From JAEUKQ01 sp044227605 (lineage in GTDB: Bacteria; Pseudomonadota; Alphaproteobacteria; JAEUKQ01): a stretch of 6,872 bases of DNA. Position 1 is the first letter of the stretch, and each line of letters begins with the position of its first letter. Positions 5,216-6,872 of this stretch are shown one piece after another. The position numbers and the translations under genes are program-made. The notes under the pieces were generated by a model that did no database searches, was not told the origin of the DNA, and worked only from the letters and a program-made list of their open reading frames with translations. Location of the stretch: the NCBI GenBank assembly GCA_044227605.1, contig JBGAWJ010000085.1, positions 1 to 6,872 of the forward strand, given 5' to 3'.

Positions 5216-5353
5216 GTGAAAAACATCGTTCTGATATTTAGCCTATTGGCTTTAGGGGCTTGTTGCGGGGATTGCAGTCCGCCGGAGAAGCGGACGGAGT
5301 TGCCGTTTCCAGCTGAGGTGAAACCTCATTCACTGGGGGTCATCAATCCATGA
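5216..5353 (+). CDS. Mini-lipoprotein 1 (45 residues)
   Basis: The open frame extends up to 5162, but the start that makes sense is GTG 5216: GGGAGGGG (5202-5209) lies six bases before it and the product then begins with a proper lipoprotein signal. The signal is Lys-Asn, a hydrophobic stretch (IVLIFSLLAL) and the lipobox LGAC (13-16). Cleavage leaves a mature peptide of only 30 residues starting Cys-Cys-Gly-Asp-Cys and rich in Pro, Glu and Lys, with no visible domain. The stop overlaps the next ATG in an ATGA arrangement (5350-5353), so the two genes are coupled. Similar tiny lipoproteins include lysis/entericidin-like peptides, but no specific match is recognised. Confidence 0.65.
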   Translation: MKNIVLIFSLLALGACCGDCSPPEKRTELPFPAEVKPHSLGVINP

Positions 5354-5544
5354 AGAAAACTTTCCCCCTCCTGATTATTTTCAGTTTATGGATGCTTGCG
5401 GGTTGTTGCAAGCTATCTGCTACGGGGAATGGCTGTGAAACCGCGGAAGAGCGTGCAGCCGAATGGCAAAAAAACAACCCATCTGATCAATTGCCACCCG
5501 CTGGCCCCGTGCCGCCGCCTTTCCCCAAACCAACCGCGCCTTAA
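5350..5544 (+). CDS. Mini-lipoprotein 2 (64 residues)
   Basis: The ATG at 5350 overlaps the TGA of mini-lipoprotein 1 (ATGA), pointing to translational coupling. The N-terminus MKKTFPLLIIFSLWM leads to the lipobox LAGC (16-19), so Cys19 should be acylated, followed at once by a second Cys. The 46-residue mature part has Cys29, a short charged helix (ETAEERAAEWQKN, 30-42) and a proline-rich tail (LPPAGPVPPPFPKP), suggesting an extended tether at the envelope. With its neighbour it shares the signal-lipobox-CysCys design and high proline content, and is probably a diverged duplicate. No entericidin-like or other known family is clear. Both are GC-richer than the upstream operon. Confidence 0.7.
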   Translation: MKKTFPLLIIFSLWMLAGCCKLSATGNGCETAEERAAEWQKNNPSDQLPPAGPVPPPFPKPTAP

Positions 5545-5811
5545 CCAGCATGGCTATGCCTGATCATGACAGGTTAAAAAAGGAAAGGGTTTGTCTAAGA
5601 TTTTTCGCATAGCTTGATGGAGGTATCGCCCTGGCTTTTCATGAAAAACCGGCGCTGTTTTTAAAAAATGTTAACCCGCGAAATCTGCCCCCAATGCTTG
5701 AAGGGTCAGATATATCAAACAGAGGGTTTTATGGGTGAAAAACGTGGATAGGGAAGCTATAGGAATAGGCATCTACAGGGCCTTTTTATTTCCTTTGGTA
5801 AAGAGTAAGAA
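5545..5811. other. Gap after the mini-lipoprotein pair, no supported gene
   Basis: Frames here are short or start-less. One of about 40 codons (from 5613 to a TGA near 5735) reads ALAFHEKPALFLKN and NPRNLPPMLEG without an early start, and may be debris or chance. A GTG frame from 5735 begins MKNVDREA but then runs out of frame across the third lipoprotein reading, so I do not accept it. CCTG (5559-5562) and CAGG (5570-5573) make a minor palindrome after the stop of mini-lipoprotein 2. Confidence 0.3.
5644..5662 (+). terminator. Weak hairpin after the mini-lipoprotein pair
   Basis: AAAAAC (5644-5649) pairs with GTTTTT (5657-5662) around CGGCGCT. The 3' arm doubles as a U-tract. The stem is mostly A:T, so efficiency would be low. 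Confidence 0.25.
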
Positions 5812-5967
5812 ATCAACAAACACATCATCGCCCGCATCATTTCTCTCGGGTTGCTCGTACTTGCGGCCTGCCAACGTAATGAGAAACAGCGGCGGCCCCC
5901 GTGTTGCGCCACGGATAGGCCGCGCTTTTATTTATATAACAGCTTATTTGATCCAGCGCTTTGCTAG
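5812..5967 (+). pseudogene. Third mini-lipoprotein frame with ATC in place of a start codon
   Basis: The frame after TAA 5806-5808 encodes a textbook lipoprotein signal: (I)NKHIIARIISLGLLVLAAC, with lipobox LAAC and Cys at 5869-5871. It is followed by QRNEKQRRPPCC, giving another Cys-Cys pair, and ends at TAG 5965-5967. Where a start is expected, the codon at 5812 is ATC; one base change from ATG would give MNKHIIARII. No ATG, GTG or TTG lies before the signal region, and the purine-rich AAAGAGTAAG (5800-5809) could be its old ribosome site. I read this as a gene broken at its start codon, or started inefficiently at ATC. A strong terminator hairpin covers codons 27-37, so the real coding end may also have been replaced. 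Confidence 0.45.
5892..5935 (+). terminator. Strong GC-rich intrinsic terminator
   Basis: GCGGCC (5892-5897) pairs with GGCCGC (5918-5923), and CCGTG (5899-5903) with CACGG (5910-5914), around a six-base loop. A small internal loop (one C against ATA) separates the two helices. GC and then TTTTATTTAT (5926-5935) follow, giving a good U-tract for plus-strand transcripts. It ends the mini-lipoprotein region and faces the minus-strand gene at 5974; on that strand the T-tract is poor. Confidence 0.7.
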
Positions 5968-5973
5968 GGTTTA

Positions 5974-6872
5974 TTACTCAATCACCATCTCATAAAACAG
6001 CGGCCGCATCATGGAACTTTCATTTAACTCCGTTCTATTGGAAAAAACAATCAATACTTTTTTGCCCGTTGAATCAACTACCACATCCATGTTGTTGTAA
6101 TATTTATTCCCTTTATTTTCCGGAACCTCAATCACCCGATCCCAAATTATCTTATTTTCAGCACCAATTTTTGCTACATGATTGACAATGGTGTCATGCA
6201 ACCGAACCGAATAGATAAACAAGAATTCGGTTTTTCTGCCAATGGGCTGAACAGTAAAATTTAGCCCTGCATCCGCATCCAATTTAATGGTGGTTGGATT
6301 AACGGCCTGACAATTGGGATTAATATCATAAAAGCTGAACTGATGGTCATCGGATTCCCGATTAAAATCCCTAAAAAGTTTGGTTGTACCATTTGGCAAT
6401 GCTACGATACGGTATTCATTATCATCTACATCAAAAAAAGGCGCATCGTGCGGGTAAAATTTCTTTTCCCCACGTGGGGCCAGCGTTACATATTGCAGTT
6501 TATAATCGCTGGATAAACACGCCAGAAATTCAATATGATTATCAGTGTGTCCTAATCTTCCTTCACCAATCATCACGATTTGGCCTTGGCTGCGGGCGCC
6601 AATATATTTGATAGATGGCCTATATTCCGGCCGGTAAGGACCTATGACTGGCATATCTTGGATAACGTATTGACCCTCAAAATTTTCTAAATCGGTGTCA
6701 ATTAATAATCGGCCATCATTGCTAAGTTTTTGTAATTTACCCCCGCTTAGCACCACTATTTCGCTATTTGCATTCGGTCCTAAAACCATGGATAAGATTT
6801 GGGAACCAAAATCACGCACCACCTCAAAAACTAGTTCCGATTGATTGGTAGAGGCCTTCAGTAAGGAGGTAC
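5974..6872 (-). CDS. Large repeat-type (beta-propeller-like) protein, 5' end outside window
   Basis: The minus-strand frame ends at the stop complementary to 5974-5976 and stays open to the window edge, giving at least 298 residues. A GTG at 6822 is not a credible start: the upstream codons (TSLLKASTNQSELVFEV) read smoothly into it and no Shine-Dalgarno is seen, so the gene begins beyond 6872. The chain alternates short hydrophobic strands with turns rich in Asn, Asp and Gly: SEIVVLSGGKLQKLSNDGRL, QGQIVMIGEGRL, EYRIVALPNGTTKLF, KKVLIVFSNRTEL. This looks like successive blades of a beta-propeller. No catalytic motif or membrane segment appears in the visible part. A secreted or surface propeller is possible, but the N-terminus that would show a signal peptide is missing. 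Function unknown. Confidence 0.65.
   Translation of the reverse strand, partial: TSLLKASTNQSELVFEVVRDFGSQILSMVLGPNANSEIVVLSGGKLQKLSNDGRLLIDTDLENFEGQYVIQDMPVIGPYRPEYRPSIKYIGARSQGQIVMIGEGRLGHTDNHIEFLACLSSDYKLQYVTLAPRGEKKFYPHDAPFFDVDDNEYRIVALPNGTTKLFRDFNRESDDHQFSFYDINPNCQAVNPTTIKLDADAGLNFTVQPIGRKTEFLFIYSVRLHDTIVNHVAKIGAENKIIWDRVIEVPENKGNKYYNNMDVVVDSTGKKVLIVFSNRTELNESSMMRPLFYEMVIE

Noticed and set aside
5735..5995. 86-codon GTG-started plus-strand frame
   Set aside because: It crosses the third lipoprotein signal in a different frame and reads through a terminator hairpin into the end of the minus-strand gene; its protein looks random.
5961..6611. Plus-strand frames at 5961-6185 and 6384-6611
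   Set aside because: Both lie antisense to the long minus-strand gene and have His/Pro/Cys-rich translations typical of shadows.

Overview
The window reads as a bacterial accessory region: AT-rich overall, with short genes, secreted and lipid-anchored small proteins, a lone phage structural gene and a toxin-antitoxin-like cassette. Signal peptides, lipoboxes and HdeA-like periplasmic domains point to a Gram-negative host. Small AT-rich Alphaproteobacteria would fit, but no marker gene settles the taxonomy. Base composition shifts visibly: the phage gene (2793-3236) and the tiny-lipoprotein stretch (about 5160-5930) are GC-richer than the AT-rich genes between them, which suggests pieces of different origin.

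Layout. 1-398 is the C-terminal end of a larger protein with 13-residue Pro/Gly/Asn/Gln repeats and a motif (LTAAGNAYQKH) resembling the junction segment of polymorphic (Rhs/CdiA-type) toxins. Two exported paralogues follow (511-1128, 1326-1952), each apparently built from two HdeA-like domains. A possible 22-codon gene with a strong ribosome binding site lies between them. At 2018-2158 is an open frame without a start, probably the tail of a decayed gene, directly before a small membrane protein (2161-2529). A lone T7 gp14-like virion protein gene (2793-3236) converges with a cysteine-rich lipoprotein gene (3248-3607, minus strand).

Divergent from that lipoprotein is a compact three-gene operon (3805-5109): a RelE/HigB-like candidate toxin with a long N-terminal extension, an overlapping XRE-type HTH protein (candidate antitoxin), and a DUF6941-like protein. 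Next come two translationally coupled mini-lipoproteins (5216-5353, 5350-5544) and a third, similar frame (5812-5967) whose expected start codon is ATC. A strong GC-rich terminator hairpin lies inside that third frame. The window ends with a minus-strand gene (5974 to beyond 6872), probably a beta-propeller-like protein, cut by the window edge.

The genes do not form one pathway. The common themes are envelope proteins (two double-HdeA-like proteins, up to four lipoproteins, one membrane protein) and conflict or mobile-element parts (toxin tail, phage protein, TA-like operon). All functions are inferred from the sequence by eye; no database search was possible.
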